A stretch of 64,000 nt of DNA from Martinezella rhizogenes (GTDB taxonomy: Bacteria; Pseudomonadota; Alphaproteobacteria; Rhizobiales; Rhizobiaceae), in assembly GCF_027460065.1 (NCBI RefSeq), contig NZ_JAPYZZ010000007.1, forward strand, positions 248,001-312,000, written 5' to 3'. Each line of letters starts with the position of its first letter. The stretch's first letter is position 1. This document shows, one piece after another, positions 53,908 to 64,000 of this stretch. The notes under the pieces were generated by a model. That model was not told the origin of the DNA. It made no database searches and saw only the letters and a program-made list of their open reading frames with translations. The translations under genes and the position numbers were made by a program.

Positions 53908-56160
53908 TCACCCGCCAAACTTCCCGCTACGTGGAAAACCCTTCGGCACGGTGCGGCCAACGGTAGCGCGGTCGGCCAGCCATTCGCGCAGTTCCTCGCC
54001 GACCTTGTTGAACAGGCGCCCGGCCGTGTCCGACCAGCTGAGACCCTCGGCGAGCGCGAAACATTTCACGTCGATGACGCCGCCATCCTTGTAGCGTTGC
54101 AGGCGCACGCCCTTGCCGCGCGACATTTCCGGCACCTGCGACAGCGGGAAGGCCAAAAGCTTGCGGTTTTCGCCGACAACGGCGACATGGTCGCCCGTCA
54201 CTGGCACGGCAAGCTTGGCTTCGTCAGGCATGGAGACGTTCATGATCTGCTTGCCCTTGCGGGTATTAGCAATCATTTCGCTTTCTGCGACGATGAAGCC
54301 GTTGCCCGCAGTCGAGACCAGCAACAGCTTGCGCGACGGGTCGTGAACGAACGCAGTCAGGATGTCCTGATCGTTTTCCATATCAACCATGATACGGATC
54401 GGCTCGCCATGGCCGCGCCCACCCGGCAGCTTGTCGGAGCCAAGCGTATAGGCCTTGCCGCCTGTCGTCAGCAGCAAGAGCTTGTCAGTCGTCTGCGCCG
54501 GGAAGGCAAGCTTCGGGCCGTCGCCTTCCTTGAAGGTCAGGGTCGACGTATCGGACATGTGGCCCTTCAACGCCCTGATCCAGCCCTTCTGCGAGATGAC
54601 GATGGTGACCGGTTCTTTCTCGATCATCGCCTGCTGGATGGCCTCGATATCGGCATCCGGCGCATCCGCGAACTGCGTGCGACGGCGGCCGATCTCGGTT
54701 GCCTTGGCATATTTCTTTTTGACCTCGCCGATTTCCCAGGCGACGGTCTGCCACTGCTTGTCGTCGGAGGCGAGCAGACCTTCGATTTCGGCCTTCTCGC
54801 TGCTGAGTTCATCGAACTCCTTGCGGATTTCGAATTCCTCGAGCTTGCGCAGATTGCGCAGCCGCATGTTGAGGATGGCTTCGGCCTGGTTGTCGGTGAG
54901 TGACCACTTGGCCATCATCACCTGTTTCGGCTCGTCCTCCTCGCGGATGATGCGGATTACCTCATCCAGATTGAGATAGGCGACCAGCAGGCCACCCAGA
55001 ATCTCGAGCCTGCGATCGATGGCGGCCAGACGGTGGCGGGAGCGGCGGACCAGCACGTCCTTGCGGTGCGCCAGCCATTCGCTCAGCACCTCGTTCAGCG
55101 CCATGACCTTCGGCACCTTGCCAAGCGACAGCACGTTCATATTGAGCGGCAGGCGGCTTTCGAGGTCGGACAGGCGGAACAGCGATTCCATCAGGAGCGT
55201 CGCATCGACGGTGCGGTTCTTCGGCACCAGCACGATGCGCACGTCTTCGGCGGATTCGTCGCGAACATCTTCCAGCAGCGGCAGCTTGCGGGCGAGCAGA
55301 AGCTCGGCGATCTTTTCGATCAGCCGCGATTTCTGCACCTGGAAGGGAATTTCGGTGATGACGATCTGGTAACCGCCGCGACCGAGATCTTCCGTTTCCC
55401 ATTTGGCACGCACGCGGAAACCGCCGCGGCCGGTCTTGTAGGCATCGAGAATATTCTCGCGGCTTTCGATGATCACGCCACCCGTGGGCAGATCGGGGCC
55501 GGGAATGAACTCCACCAGCTTTTCGACCGTCGCATCGGGATGCTTGATGAGATACAGCGCCGCATCGCAAAGTTCGTGGGCATTGTGCGGCGGGATCGAT
55601 GTCGCCATGCCCACGGCAATGCCAGAGGCACCATTGGCCAGAAGATTCGGGAAAGCACCCGGCAGGACCACCGGTTCCTCGTCTTCTTCATTATAGGTGG
55701 CGCGGAAATCCACCGCGTCCTCGCCGATGCCTTCCAGCAGCAGCGCCGCCACATCGGTCATGCGCGCTTCGGTGTAACGATAGGCGGCAGCGCCGTCGCC
55801 ATCGATGTTGCCGAAATTGCCCTGCCCGTCGACGATCGGATAACGCTGCGAGAAATCCTGCGCGAGACGCACCAGCGCATCATAGACCGACTGGTCGCCA
55901 TGCGGGTGGAACTTACCGATGACGTCACCGACGATACGGGCGCATTTCTTGAAGGCCGAGTTGGGACGAATGCCCATTTCGCTCATGGCGTGAATGATGC
56001 GGCGGTGCACCGGCTTCAGGCCGTCGCGCACATCCGGCAGCGCACGATGCATGATCGTGGACAAGGCGTAAGCGAGGTAGCGCTCTTCAAGCGCCGCCTT
56101 CAAATCGACCGGATGAATATTATCGTCTCCGCCGGACGGAGGTACCAGATCTTTTCCCAT
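53908..56160 (-). CDS. parC: DNA topoisomerase IV subunit A
   Basis: Decatenates chromosomes with ParE. 750 residues. The active tyrosine is Tyr129 in [10 protein letters not shown]. The quinolone-determining region reads [14 protein letters not shown]: Gln90 stands where E. coli ParC has Ser80, and Asp94 where it has Glu84. Other marks: [12 protein letters not shown] and the C-terminal pinwheel blades with [14 protein letters not shown]. Convergent with bpt. Confidence 0.94.
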   Translation of the reverse strand: MGKDLVPPSGGDDNIHPVDLKAALEERYLAYALSTIMHRALPDVRDGLKPVHRRIIHAMSEMGIRPNSAFKKCARIVGDVIGKFHPHGDQSVYDALVRLAQDFSQRYPIVDGQGNFGNIDGDGAAAYRYTEARMTDVAALLLEGIGEDAVDFRATYNEEDEEPVVLPGAFPNLLANGASGIAVGMATSIPPHNAHELCDAALYLIKHPDATVEKLVEFIPGPDLPTGGVIIESRENILDAYKTGRGGFRVRAKWETEDLGRGGYQIVITEIPFQVQKSRLIEKIAELLLARKLPLLEDVRDESAEDVRIVLVPKNRTVDATLLMESLFRLSDLESRLPLNMNVLSLGKVPKVMALNEVLSEWLAHRKDVLVRRSRHRLAAIDRRLEILGGLLVAYLNLDEVIRIIREEDEPKQVMMAKWSLTDNQAEAILNMRLRNLRKLEEFEIRKEFDELSSEKAEIEGLLASDDKQWQTVAWEIGEVKKKYAKATEIGRRRTQFADAPDADIEAIQQAMIEKEPVTIVISQKGWIRALKGHMSDTSTLTFKEGDGPKLAFPAQTTDKLLLLTTGGKAYTLGSDKLPGGRGHGEPIRIMVDMENDQDILTAFVHDPSRKLLLVSTAGNGFIVAESEMIANTRKGKQIMNVSMPDEAKLAVPVTGDHVAVVGENRKLLAFPLSQVPEMSRGKGVRLQRYKDGGVIDVKCFALAEGLSWSDTAGRLFNKVGEELREWLADRATVGRTVPKGFPRSGKFGG

Positions 56161-56389
56161 GGTGCTTGACTAGCGGAAATGCCGATAACCGGCAAGAAAT
56201 TCAGGGGGCGCAGCTGTGGATGAAAGCAACCCTTTCATGCGATTTTTTGTTAACCGCGTTGCAAATGCCGCAATGCCGCCGTCATGGGAATCGATCTAAA
56301 TCCTATAGACCTTTGAATAATCGCGAATATAAGTATCACCATTCGAATTCGGACACGGCACACAGCCGCACGTTGAGGGAAGAAACATC

Positions 56390-57580
56390 ATGAGACTGAA
56401 ATCCACCCGGCAAGTTCTTTTCGCGAGTGCCGCGCTTCTTACGCTTTCGGCGCCGGCCTTCGCGCTGGATGGCGGGGACGTGCTGAAGAAGATCAATGCA
56501 GCCTATGCCGCCCAGGGCGGCGAGATCACTGCCGGCTCCGTCGCCGTCAACGGCTCCACGGTGACCCTGAACAGCGTGACCTTCAACGCTGCCGCCGATC
56601 CGGCCAAGAAAATCCCGGTCGGCAACATCACGCTTGAAGGCGTCGAGGAAAACAACGGCGGTTACAAGATCAAGAACGCCCGCTTCGACAATATCGACTA
56701 CAAGCAGGAAAAGGTAGAGATCAAGGCAAGCGACATCTACATGTCCGGCCTCGTCATTCCGGCCGATGCAACCACGGGCACCGTGGATTCGCTGATGTTC
56801 TATGATGAAGCGCATAGCGGTCCGGTTTCCGTTTCCGTCGACGGCAAGCCGGCTTTCTCGCTTGAGGAAACCAGCGCGACGATGTCGGTCAGCGATGACA
56901 AGAACTCGATCGGTTTCGAACTCGACGCATCCGGCTTCAAGGCCGATCTCAGCGAAGTCACCGATCCGGCGACCAAGGATGCCATTGAAAAGCTGAAGCT
57001 GCAGGCGCTTTCCGGCGACATGACCATGAGCGGCAGCTGGGAAGTGGCCTCCGGTACTGTTGATGTTGAGGAATACGCCATCGACCTCGATGACGTCGGC
57101 CGTCTCAACATGTCCTTTGGTTTCTCCGGCTACACGCTCGACTTCATCAAGTCGATGCAGGAGACGGTGAAGGCGCAGGCTGCCAACCCGAACAAGGAAC
57201 AGGCGGACCAGGCGGCAAGCCTTGCCATGCTCGGCCTGATGCAGCAGCTATCCTTCGTGAATGCCGAAATCAGCTTCGAAGACGCCAGCATCACCAAGCG
57301 CGCCATCGACTATGCGGCAAGCCAGCAGGGCATGACGGGCGACCAGCTTGCCCAGACCATCAAGGGCATGGCCCCGATCATGATGGCCTCGCTCAATGTT
57401 CCGGAGTTGCAGAACATGGTGTCAACGGCCATCAACGCCTACATCGACAATCCGAAGAACTTCTCGATCACGGCAGAACCGGAAAAGCCGGTTCCGTTCC
57501 CGATGATCATGGGCGCTGCGATGGGTGCGCCGAACACCCTGCCGAAAATGCTCGGTGTCACGGTGACGGCAAACGAATAG
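56390..57580 (+). CDS. Exported hypothetical protein of unknown family
   Basis: A 396-residue secreted protein: signal peptide (QVLFASAALLTLSAPAFA), then an Ala/Asp/Thr-rich beta-type region with repeated segments such as ITAGSVAVNGSTVTLNSVTF and KNSIGFELDASGF, followed by helical sequence (DQLAQTIKGMAPIMMASLN) and a final beta stretch. No enzyme motif. I do not recognise the family. It is divergent from parC and followed by a strong terminator, so it is a single-gene unit. Confidence 0.72.
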   Translation: MRLKSTRQVLFASAALLTLSAPAFALDGGDVLKKINAAYAAQGGEITAGSVAVNGSTVTLNSVTFNAAADPAKKIPVGNITLEGVEENNGGYKIKNARFDNIDYKQEKVEIKASDIYMSGLVIPADATTGTVDSLMFYDEAHSGPVSVSVDGKPAFSLEETSATMSVSDDKNSIGFELDASGFKADLSEVTDPATKDAIEKLKLQALSGDMTMSGSWEVASGTVDVEEYAIDLDDVGRLNMSFGFSGYTLDFIKSMQETVKAQAANPNKEQADQAASLAMLGLMQQLSFVNAEISFEDASITKRAIDYAASQQGMTGDQLAQTIKGMAPIMMASLNVPELQNMVSTAINAYIDNPKNFSITAEPEKPVPFPMIMGAAMGAPNTLPKMLGVTVTANE

Positions 57581-57585
57581 AACCA

Positions 57586-57612
57586 AAAAGCCCCGGTCAT
57601 GCCGGGGCTTTT
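57586..57612. terminator. Bidirectional terminator
   Basis: AAAAGCCCCGG-TCAT-CCGGGGCTTTT type hairpin between the convergent unknown-protein and sulP genes, with T-runs for both strands. Confidence 0.9.
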
Positions 57613-57621
57613 CTTTTGTGC

Positions 57622-59103
57622 TCAGTGCAGTGGCAGCGCCGCCGCATCCTGCTTGTCGTGTAGGGCGAAGCGGTCGATCATATGGGCGCTCGCCTCATTG
57701 ACGCCGATTACCTCCACCCGCTTGCCGCTTCTGCGGAATTTCAACACCACCTTGTCCAGCGCGCCAACCGCCGAAATATCCCACAGATGCGCTTGGCTGA
57801 CATCGATCGTCACCGCTTCCACCTCATCGGCGAAATCGAAGGCGGCGATGAAGCTTTCAGTCGAGGCGAAGAAAATCTGGCCATCGACCCGATAGATCCG
57901 TTCCCGCCCATCGGCTGAAAGCTCCGGCCGGACATGGAAGAGCTTTGAAACCTTGCCCGCGAAAAACACGCCGGAAAGAAGGACGCCCGCCAGCACGCCC
58001 TTTGCAAGGTCATGCGTTGCGAGCACCGTGCCGACGGTTACCAGCATGACGATGCTCGACGATGGCGGGTTGCGGCGGAGATCGAGGATGGAACGCCATG
58101 AGAAGGTGCCGATGGAGACCATGATCATGACAGCCACCAGTGCCGCCATGGGAATGATGCGAACGAGATCATCCAGCACCAGAATGAGGAACAGCAGGAA
58201 AGCACCCGCCACGAAGGTGGAAAGCCTACCGCGACCGCCGGAGCTGACATTGATGACGGACTGGCCGATCATGGCACAGCCGCCCATGCCGCCGATGAGG
58301 GCAGACGCGATGTTGCTCGTCCCCTGCCCGATGCATTCGCGGCTCTTGTTGCTGCCCGTATCCGTCATGTCGTCGACGATCTGTGCCGTCAGCAGCGATT
58401 CCAGCAGGCCGACAGCAGCCAGTGCAATCGAATAGGGAAAGATGATCTGCAGCGTCTCGAAGGTCAGCGGCACCTGCGGCAATGCAAAGATCGGCAGCGT
58501 CGAGGGCAATTCGCCGAGATCGCCGACCGTGCGGATGTCCATGCCGGAGAAAATCGCAACGCAGGTCAGGGCGACGATGGCGACCAGCGGTGACGGGATG
58601 ATCTTCGTGACCAGCGGGAAGAGATAGATGATGGCAAGGCCGGCCGCGATCATGACATAGGTTTCAACGGGAACACCGATCAGTTCGGGCAATTGCGCCA
58701 TGAAGATCAGGATCGCCAGTGCATTAACGAAACCGGTAATGACCGAGCGCGACACGAAACGCATCACCCGGCCGAGTTTCGCGAAACCCGCCACAATCTG
58801 CAACACGCCCATGAGGATGGTGGCGGCGAAGAGATATTGCAGCCCGTGTTCCTTGACGAGCGTGACCATCAGCACGGCCGTCGCGGCGGTTGCCGCCGAA
58901 ATCATGCCGGGCCGCCCGCCGGTGAAGGCGGAAACGCAGGCGATGGCGAAGGAGGCGAAGAGCCCCACTTTTGGATCGACACCGGCAATGACGGAAAAGC
59001 CGATGGCTTCGGGAATGAGGGCAAGTGCCACGACGATGCCGGAAAGAACATCGCCGCGAATATTGGAAAACCACTCACGTCTGTAAGTCTGAAATCTGTT
59101 CAT
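57622..59103 (-). CDS. SulP family anion transporter
   Basis: A 493-residue inner-membrane transporter of the SLC26/SulP family (sulfate, bicarbonate or dicarboxylate). The membrane core has [20 protein letters not shown] and [14 protein letters not shown], and the C-terminal STAS domain begins near residue 390 ([22 protein letters not shown]). The STAS phosphorylation-type Ser is followed by a conserved DISAVGALD. The ATG at 59103 is used rather than upstream codons. Substrate not resolved. Confidence 0.87.
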   Translation of the reverse strand: MNRFQTYRREWFSNIRGDVLSGIVVALALIPEAIGFSVIAGVDPKVGLFASFAIACVSAFTGGRPGMISAATAATAVLMVTLVKEHGLQYLFAATILMGVLQIVAGFAKLGRVMRFVSRSVITGFVNALAILIFMAQLPELIGVPVETYVMIAAGLAIIYLFPLVTKIIPSPLVAIVALTCVAIFSGMDIRTVGDLGELPSTLPIFALPQVPLTFETLQIIFPYSIALAAVGLLESLLTAQIVDDMTDTGSNKSRECIGQGTSNIASALIGGMGGCAMIGQSVINVSSGGRGRLSTFVAGAFLLFLILVLDDLVRIIPMAALVAVMIMVSIGTFSWRSILDLRRNPPSSSIVMLVTVGTVLATHDLAKGVLAGVLLSGVFFAGKVSKLFHVRPELSADGRERIYRVDGQIFFASTESFIAAFDFADEVEAVTIDVSQAHLWDISAVGALDKVVLKFRRSGKRVEVIGVNEASAHMIDRFALHDKQDAAALPLH

Positions 59104-59257
59104 CTGATTTTTTCGCAAAGAATGACGCACCGGCCGGAACCATGTCCGGTAGATTGAAATAAAATGTCGGTGCTTTGCGTTGTCTGGCGGATCGGCGGCC
59201 AGAAGAGCCACCCGGAATTTCACCGGGTCCGTGGTGAGTGGCCCATTTATAGACAGC

Positions 59258-59292
59258 AAAAAAGCGGGCCGCAAGTTGCGCGCCCGCTTTCG
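59258..59292 (-). terminator. Terminator of the chemoreceptor gene
   Basis: AAAGCGGGC pairs with GCCCGCTTT across a 12-base loop, and on the minus strand a T-run follows. Confidence 0.8.
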
Positions 59293-59311
59293 GTACTTGC
59301 TACCGTGTATC

Positions 59312-61417
59312 TCAGGCCGCTTCGCGCCCGCCATATTCCCGCATTTCCGCGTCGCTCAGCCGGAACTGGTGGACGAGTTGCTTGAGACGTGCAGTCTCAC
59401 CGGCCAGCATGGCGCTGGCGGCATTGTTTTCCTCGACCATGGCGGCATTCTGCTGCGTGCCCTGATCCAGATGATTGACGGCAGTGTTGATTTCGGAGAG
59501 CCCCAGCGACTGCTCCCTCGTGGCAGCGGCGATGGCTTCGATATGATCATTGATCGTCTTCACCGAGCCGCCGATGCGCGACAGGGCAGCGCCGGTTTCC
59601 CGGACGAACCGCGCCCCCTCCTTCACCTCCGTGCCGGAGGTCTGGATAAGCAGCTTGATTTCGGCAGCGGCCCTTGCGGAACGTTGCGCCAGTTCCCGCA
59701 CCTCCTGCGCGACGACGGCGAAACCACGTCCCGCCTCGCCCGCACGCGCGGCCTCCACGCCGGCATTGAGGGCAAGAAGATTGGTCTGGAAAGCAATCTC
59801 GTCGATAACGCCGATGATGTTGCCAATCCTGCCGGAGGATTGTTCGATCTTTTCCATGGCGGTCACGGTGTCTACGACGAGATTGGCCGTGCGGTTGGCA
59901 TCCTCGTCCGCCGAATGGGCGATCGCGCGGGCCTCTACGGCGCGCTCCGCTGAAATGCGGATATTCGCCGTCAACTCATCCAGCGCCGCGGCGGTTTCCT
60001 CAAGAGAAGCAGCCTGCTGCTCGGTACGACGGGCAAGATCGGCAGCGCTCTGGCTGATTTCCTGGCTGCCGCCGTCAATCGCCACGCTCGACTGCACGAC
60101 GCCGGACATGGCAGCATCGAGTTGACGGATCGTCCGGTTGAGATCGTGACGCAGGGCTTCGAAATCCGGAGCAAAAGGCTCGTCCAGCTCGAAGGAGAGG
60201 TCGCCTGCCGCTAGGCGGCGCAGCGCCGCCGCAAGTCCGCCCGTCGCCTGCATCAGCCTTGCCTGTGCTTGGTCCTCCGCTTCTCGCTGGAACCGCGCTC
60301 TTTCGGTTTCGGCCTGTTGCCGGGTCGCAAGCGCCTGGTTCTCCAGCGCGATCTTGGCGATGGCGCCCTGCCGGAAGATTTCCAGCGCATGGGCCATGGC
60401 GCCGAATTCGTCCCGGCGGCGCAGGCCGGGAACGGCAAATTCCGTTTCACCTTCCGCCAGACGTCGCATTGCGCCGGTGATCGCGGTCGCCGGACGGGTA
60501 ATTGAGCGGCCGATGAAGTAGACCCCGGCAAAAAGGCTTACGACGGTCAGCGCGATGAGGGCGACGACGATCGAAACCGTTGTTTCCGCCGCAGCGCTGT
60601 TCGCAAGAGCGCTTGCCTCCCTCTCCTGCCTGTAGGCCGTGGCAATATCGGTGACGACGGGCAGCAAGGCATCGTAGGCGGAAGCGAAACTTTCCCGCGC
60701 GCCCTCCTCCTCCAGCACGGCGGTCGCGTAAAAGCGAAAAGAGGCTGTGTATATCTCCAATGCATCCATGATGCGCTGACGCTCCGCACCAGGCCGATAT
60801 TCCAGCTTCACCAGCGCCTTGAAGGTTTCCACCTCCGCGGCATGTTTCGTCACATAGGTTTCATCGCGCCGCAGGATGAAATCTTTCTCGTGCCGGCGCA
60901 TCATCAGCATGCTGGCGCGGATTTCGGTATTGGTGACGGCGTCGGTGAGTTTTTCGATGGAGTGCACGCCGTTGCGCATGGCACCCTCAAGACCTTCGGA
61001 CGGCGTGAGACCCAGTTCCCTGTTCTTGGCGACAAGTGCCTTCATGCGCTCGGAATAGGCCTCGGCACCCTGCGCAAGCTTTTCAAGCCGCGCCCGATTT
61101 TCGGATGTCGCGCTGCCTTCAAGATCGTCCAAAGACTGCCGGACCTGATTCATCGTCTGCCCGAACTGCACGACGGATTTCATATCGCGCGTCAGCAGAA
61201 AATCTCTCTGGTGAAGACGACTTTCATGCAGGTCGTCCTGCAGCGCCGTCAGCACCCCATCGCGCTCAATCAGCGTCTCTTCAGCAACGCGGTAACGCGC
61301 CTCCATCTGTCTCTGCCAGAGCAGCATGCCCGCAATAACAGCTATTCCGCACAGCGCAGCCAGCGCCAGCATTGACACGCGATGTGCAATTTTGAACGTC
61401 GAGACCAGCGAAAACAT
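59312..61417 (-). CDS. Methyl-accepting chemotaxis protein with HBM-type sensor domain
   Basis: A 701-residue chemoreceptor. Membrane helix near residues 15-33, a large periplasmic helical sensor with [20 protein letters not shown] (typical of the helical bimodular HBM domain, which binds organic acids), a second helix near 290-310, a HAMP domain, and a signalling tip with [22 protein letters not shown]. No CheR-binding C-terminal pentapeptide is seen. Confidence 0.88.
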   Translation of the reverse strand: MFSLVSTFKIAHRVSMLALAALCGIAVIAGMLLWQRQMEARYRVAEETLIERDGVLTALQDDLHESRLHQRDFLLTRDMKSVVQFGQTMNQVRQSLDDLEGSATSENRARLEKLAQGAEAYSERMKALVAKNRELGLTPSEGLEGAMRNGVHSIEKLTDAVTNTEIRASMLMMRRHEKDFILRRDETYVTKHAAEVETFKALVKLEYRPGAERQRIMDALEIYTASFRFYATAVLEEEGARESFASAYDALLPVVTDIATAYRQEREASALANSAAAETTVSIVVALIALTVVSLFAGVYFIGRSITRPATAITGAMRRLAEGETEFAVPGLRRRDEFGAMAHALEIFRQGAIAKIALENQALATRQQAETERARFQREAEDQAQARLMQATGGLAAALRRLAAGDLSFELDEPFAPDFEALRHDLNRTIRQLDAAMSGVVQSSVAIDGGSQEISQSAADLARRTEQQAASLEETAAALDELTANIRISAERAVEARAIAHSADEDANRTANLVVDTVTAMEKIEQSSGRIGNIIGVIDEIAFQTNLLALNAGVEAARAGEAGRGFAVVAQEVRELAQRSARAAAEIKLLIQTSGTEVKEGARFVRETGAALSRIGGSVKTINDHIEAIAAATREQSLGLSEINTAVNHLDQGTQQNAAMVEENNAASAMLAGETARLKQLVHQFRLSDAEMREYGGREAA

Positions 61418-61521
61418 TCAACCCTCGTTTGCAGATTTCCTGCGGGGATGAATGATCGAGAAGACTTAAGGACTCCTCTACCGGATTTGTCAGTTTGATT
61501 AAGTTTTTGTGACACTTAGGG

Positions 61522-61998
61522 CTAGAACTTCAGACGCTCGCGAAAAAACACGAGCGCGACAACCATGCCGGTTGCCACACCGACGATGACATCGACAAAC
61601 CGGACGAAACCGGCAATCTGCGGTCCCATCAGCAGGACGAGCATGGCCGAAGCGCCGGCCTGTATCGGCACGACCGCCGGCAGGCCGAACAGGGTGGCGA
61701 GGATCATGGCGATGAAGGTCGCCGAGGCCAGCCGGATTTCGGCGAAGTCATGCGGCACGAGCAGCGCGACCTCCCCGACAAGAATGCCGATGGTGACGCC
61801 GACCATCAACCCAAGCCCCTGACGAACATGGCTTGGAATGCCGGGAGACAGGCAGATCAGCGCGCTGATTGCGGCAAAGACGGGTTGCGGATGGCCGAGC
61901 CACCGATGCGCGACCCAGAACGCAAAAGCGGCCGCAAGCGCGGCCGCCAATGCACGGGTGAAGGCTGCACGAACACGTTCGAGCAGCGTCTTCAACAT
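61522..61998 (-). CDS. FUSC-like membrane protein
   Basis: A 158-residue membrane protein with about five helices and the motif WLGHPQPVFAAISALICLSPGIPSHVRQ seen in FUSC/aromatic-acid efflux families. It is much shorter than AaeB-type FUSC proteins, lacking their cytosolic domain. The ATG at 61998, three bases after aspS, follows AAGGACTG, so it is probably in the aspS transcript. Confidence 0.75.
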   Translation of the reverse strand: MLKTLLERVRAAFTRALAAALAAAFAFWVAHRWLGHPQPVFAAISALICLSPGIPSHVRQGLGLMVGVTIGILVGEVALLVPHDFAEIRLASATFIAMILATLFGLPAVVPIQAGASAMLVLLMGPQIAGFVRFVDVIVGVATGMVVALVFFRERLKF

Positions 61999-62000
61999 GA

Positions 62001-63788
62001 TCAGTCCTTCTTGGACGGAACGACGCGCAGCGCCAGTTCGCGAAGCTGCGTCGGCGTTGCCGGCGACGGCGCGTTCATCAGAAGGTCCTGCGCCTGCTGG
62101 TTCATCGGGAACAGCGTGATTTCGCGCAGGTTCTTGGCGCCGACCAGCAGCATGACCACACGGTCGATGCCGAATGCGCAACCGCCGTGCGGAGGCGCGC
62201 CGTACTGGAAGGCGCGGTAGAGACCGCCGAAGCGCTCTTCCACATCGCTCTGCGACAGGCCGACCTTTTCGAAGGCCTTGACCATCAGTTCGGGCGACTG
62301 GTTACGGATCGAGCCGGAGGCGATTTCGAAGCCGTTGCAGACTGCGTCATACTGGAACGCCTTGATGGACAGCGGATCCTGCCCTTCCAGCGCTTCCATG
62401 CCACCCTGCGGCATGGAGAAGGGGTTGTGGGCGAAGTCGACCTTCTTTTCTTCCTCGTTGTATTCGAAGAAGGGGAAATCGACGATCCAGCACATTTCGA
62501 AACGGTCGCGATCGATCAGGTTCAGCTCGTCGGCGGCGCGGGTGCGCGCCTCGCCGGCGAACTTGTAGAACTTGGCGGGATCACCGGCGACGAAGAAGCA
62601 GGCATCACCCGCTTCCAGGCCGAGCTGCTGGCGCAGCGCCTCGGTGCGTTCCTCGCCGATGTTCTTGGCAAGCGGACCGGAGCCGCCGACCTTGCCGTCT
62701 TCTTCCTTCCAGAAGATATAGCCGAGGCCCGGCTGGCCCTGAGACTGCGCCCATGCGTTCATGCGGTCGCAGAAAGCGCGCGAACCGCCGGTCTTGGCCG
62801 GGATTGCCCAAACCTGAACCTTTGGGTTGGAAGCGATCATGTTGGCGAAGACCTTGAAGCCCGAACCGTCGAAATGCTCGGTCACGGCTTCCATGACGAT
62901 CGGGTTGCGCAGGTCGGGCTTGTCGGAACCGTATTTGCGGATCGATTCGTCATAGGGAATGCGCGGCCACTGTTTCGTCACCGGCTTGCCTTCGGCAAAC
63001 TGTTCGAACACGGCCGTCATCATCGGCTCCATCGTGGTCCAGACATCTTCCTGGGTCACGAAGCTCATTTCGACGTCAAGCTGGTAGAACTCGCCCGGCA
63101 GGCGGTCGGCACGCGGGTCTTCATCGCGGAAGCACGGAGCGATCTGGAAATAGCGGTCGAAACCGGCAACCATCAGAAGCTGCTTGTACTGCTGCGGCGC
63201 CTGCGGCAACGCGAAGAACTGGCCTTCGTGGATACGCGAGGGAACGAGGAAGTCGCGCGCGCCTTCCGGCGAGGAGGCGGTGAGGATCGGCGTCGTATAT
63301 TCGGCAAAGCCCAGTTCACCCATGCCCTTGCGCATGGAAGAGATGATCTGCGTGCGCTTGACGATGTTCCTGTGAAGCGTCTCGCGACGAAGGTCGAGGA
63401 AGCGGTACTTCAGACGAACGTCCTCAGGATATTCCGGCTCGCCGAAGACAGGCAGCGGCAATTCCTTGGCAACACCCAGAACCTCGATTTCCTGCGCGTA
63501 AAGCTCGATCTCGCCGGTCGCCATACCCTTGTTGATGGTGTCCTCTGAGCGCGCCTTGACCAGGCCGTCGATGCGGATGACCCATTCGCCTCGCACGGTT
63601 TCCGCAACCTTGAAGGCCGGGCTATCAGGATCGGCCACGACCTGGGTGATGCCGTAATGATCGCGAAGGTCGATGAAGAGAACGCCGCCATGATCTCGCA
63701 CGCGGTGAACCCAACCGGAAAGGCGAACGGTTTCGCCGACGTCGGACTTGCGGAGAGCGGCACAGGTGTGGCTGCGATAACGATGCAT
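62001..63788 (-). CDS. aspS: Aspartate--tRNA ligase
   Basis: Charges tRNA-Asp. 595 residues: an OB-fold anticodon domain ([22 protein letters not shown]), class II motif 2 near [10 protein letters not shown], a bacterial insertion GAD domain, and motif 3 [14 protein letters not shown]. Many alphaproteobacterial AspRS are non-discriminating and also charge tRNA-Asn; I cannot decide that from sequence. Confidence 0.94.
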   Translation of the reverse strand: MHRYRSHTCAALRKSDVGETVRLSGWVHRVRDHGGVLFIDLRDHYGITQVVADPDSPAFKVAETVRGEWVIRIDGLVKARSEDTINKGMATGEIELYAQEIEVLGVAKELPLPVFGEPEYPEDVRLKYRFLDLRRETLHRNIVKRTQIISSMRKGMGELGFAEYTTPILTASSPEGARDFLVPSRIHEGQFFALPQAPQQYKQLLMVAGFDRYFQIAPCFRDEDPRADRLPGEFYQLDVEMSFVTQEDVWTTMEPMMTAVFEQFAEGKPVTKQWPRIPYDESIRKYGSDKPDLRNPIVMEAVTEHFDGSGFKVFANMIASNPKVQVWAIPAKTGGSRAFCDRMNAWAQSQGQPGLGYIFWKEEDGKVGGSGPLAKNIGEERTEALRQQLGLEAGDACFFVAGDPAKFYKFAGEARTRAADELNLIDRDRFEMCWIVDFPFFEYNEEEKKVDFAHNPFSMPQGGMEALEGQDPLSIKAFQYDAVCNGFEIASGSIRNQSPELMVKAFEKVGLSQSDVEERFGGLYRAFQYGAPPHGGCAFGIDRVVMLLVGAKNLREITLFPMNQQAQDLLMNAPSPATPTQLRELALRVVPSKKD

Positions 63789-63968
63789 TTTTATATCCTG
63801 GAACGTGTCGTGGGCCAGAGAGGCGGCACTGTCGAAATTTGCCGGAAAAGCGCATGACCAGCCTGATTTGTCAAGGCAAAGCGCAAGATTGTCGCCTTCC
63901 GCCTGTCCTTTCCCCCGCCTTGGCTTTAGATAGGGCTAATCCAGCCTGCCAAACCGAGTCGGCCCGCA

Positions 63969-64000
63969 ATGAGCCAGATCAGACCTCTTATCCCGCTTCT
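63969..64000 (+). CDS. Start of an unidentified gene (partial)
   Basis: From an ATG at 63969 the frame reads MSQIRPLIPLL to the window end. It is divergent from aspS, with 180 bp between the starts. No family can be called from eleven residues, and the ribosome site is weak. Confidence 0.3.
   Translation, partial: MSQIRPLIPL

Noticed and set aside
53908..56160. Quinolone resistance change in ParC (Gln90)
   Set aside because: The sequence fits a natural lineage form; no resistance can be concluded without comparison.

Overview
The window is chromosomal DNA from an alphaproteobacterium of the Rhizobiaceae, most likely Agrobacterium (A. tumefaciens/fabrum complex). This rests on recognisable proteins (a class III photolyase of the PhrA type, LdtR/LdtP, a HmrR/CueR-type copper regulator, DUF982, DUF1203 and DUF2934 proteins, K+-independent H+-pyrophosphatase, aspartate-rich HemB), on the gene order glyA-nrdR-ribD-ribE-ribH-nusB, and on several families of long rhizobial intergenic palindromes. 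No database search was run. About 60 protein genes, one tRNA and one broken insertion sequence are supported. Most of the window is ordinary core genome.

Layout. 1-9.9 kb: small stress or unknown genes (DUF2934, DUF982), O6-alkylguanine transferase, photolyase phrA, then a sulfur operon cysK - alanyl-tRNA editing protein - sulfurtransferase fused to a GNAT domain; a DHFR-like reductase with a DUF4344 protein; DUF1203; PilZ. 10-19.2 kb: Tat-exported CpdB, LysR/azoR divergent pair, a membrane diguanylate cyclase, HlyU-like protein, ilvA/trkH divergent pair, copper chaperone gene behind a CueR-type operator. 19.2-20.6 kb: a decayed IS110-family element with a 118-bp tandem duplication over its start. 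20.7-30.7 kb: a peptide/nickel-type ABC importer operon and the copper efflux operon copA - 2Fe-2S/FAD reductase - cueR, whose copA promoter carries a second CueR-type operator. 30.8-37.3 kb: tRNA-Leu(UAA), a degenerate nuclease-like membrane protein, merR - ihfA - fabH - plsX - yceD(DUF177) - ubiquinol-cytochrome c chaperone, and divergent bamE. 37.4-46.7 kb: hppA, an MFS transporter, nusB, ribH, a LysE-type exporter, ribE, ribD, nrdR, glyA. 47-64 kb: ldtP and its likely regulator ldtR, a serine hydrolase, hemB, RDD, arginyl/leucyl-transferase, parC, an unrecognised periplasmic protein, SulP transporter, chemoreceptor, FUSC-like protein and aspS.

Most notable. ribD contains a perfect 48-bp inverted repeat with an 81-nt spacer, exactly 177 nt, read in frame as 59 extra codons in the middle of the reductase domain. 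The copper regulon is split in two parts about 11 kb apart, with an IS remnant and an ABC importer operon between them; one importer ATPase ends in a histidine-rich tail. Two proteins (DUF4344 and a staphylococcal-nuclease-like protein) have lost the catalytic residues of their families. A rhodanese-type sulfurtransferase is fused to an acetyltransferase inside a cysteine operon. I do not see a phage, CRISPR, toxin-antitoxin or large defence system.
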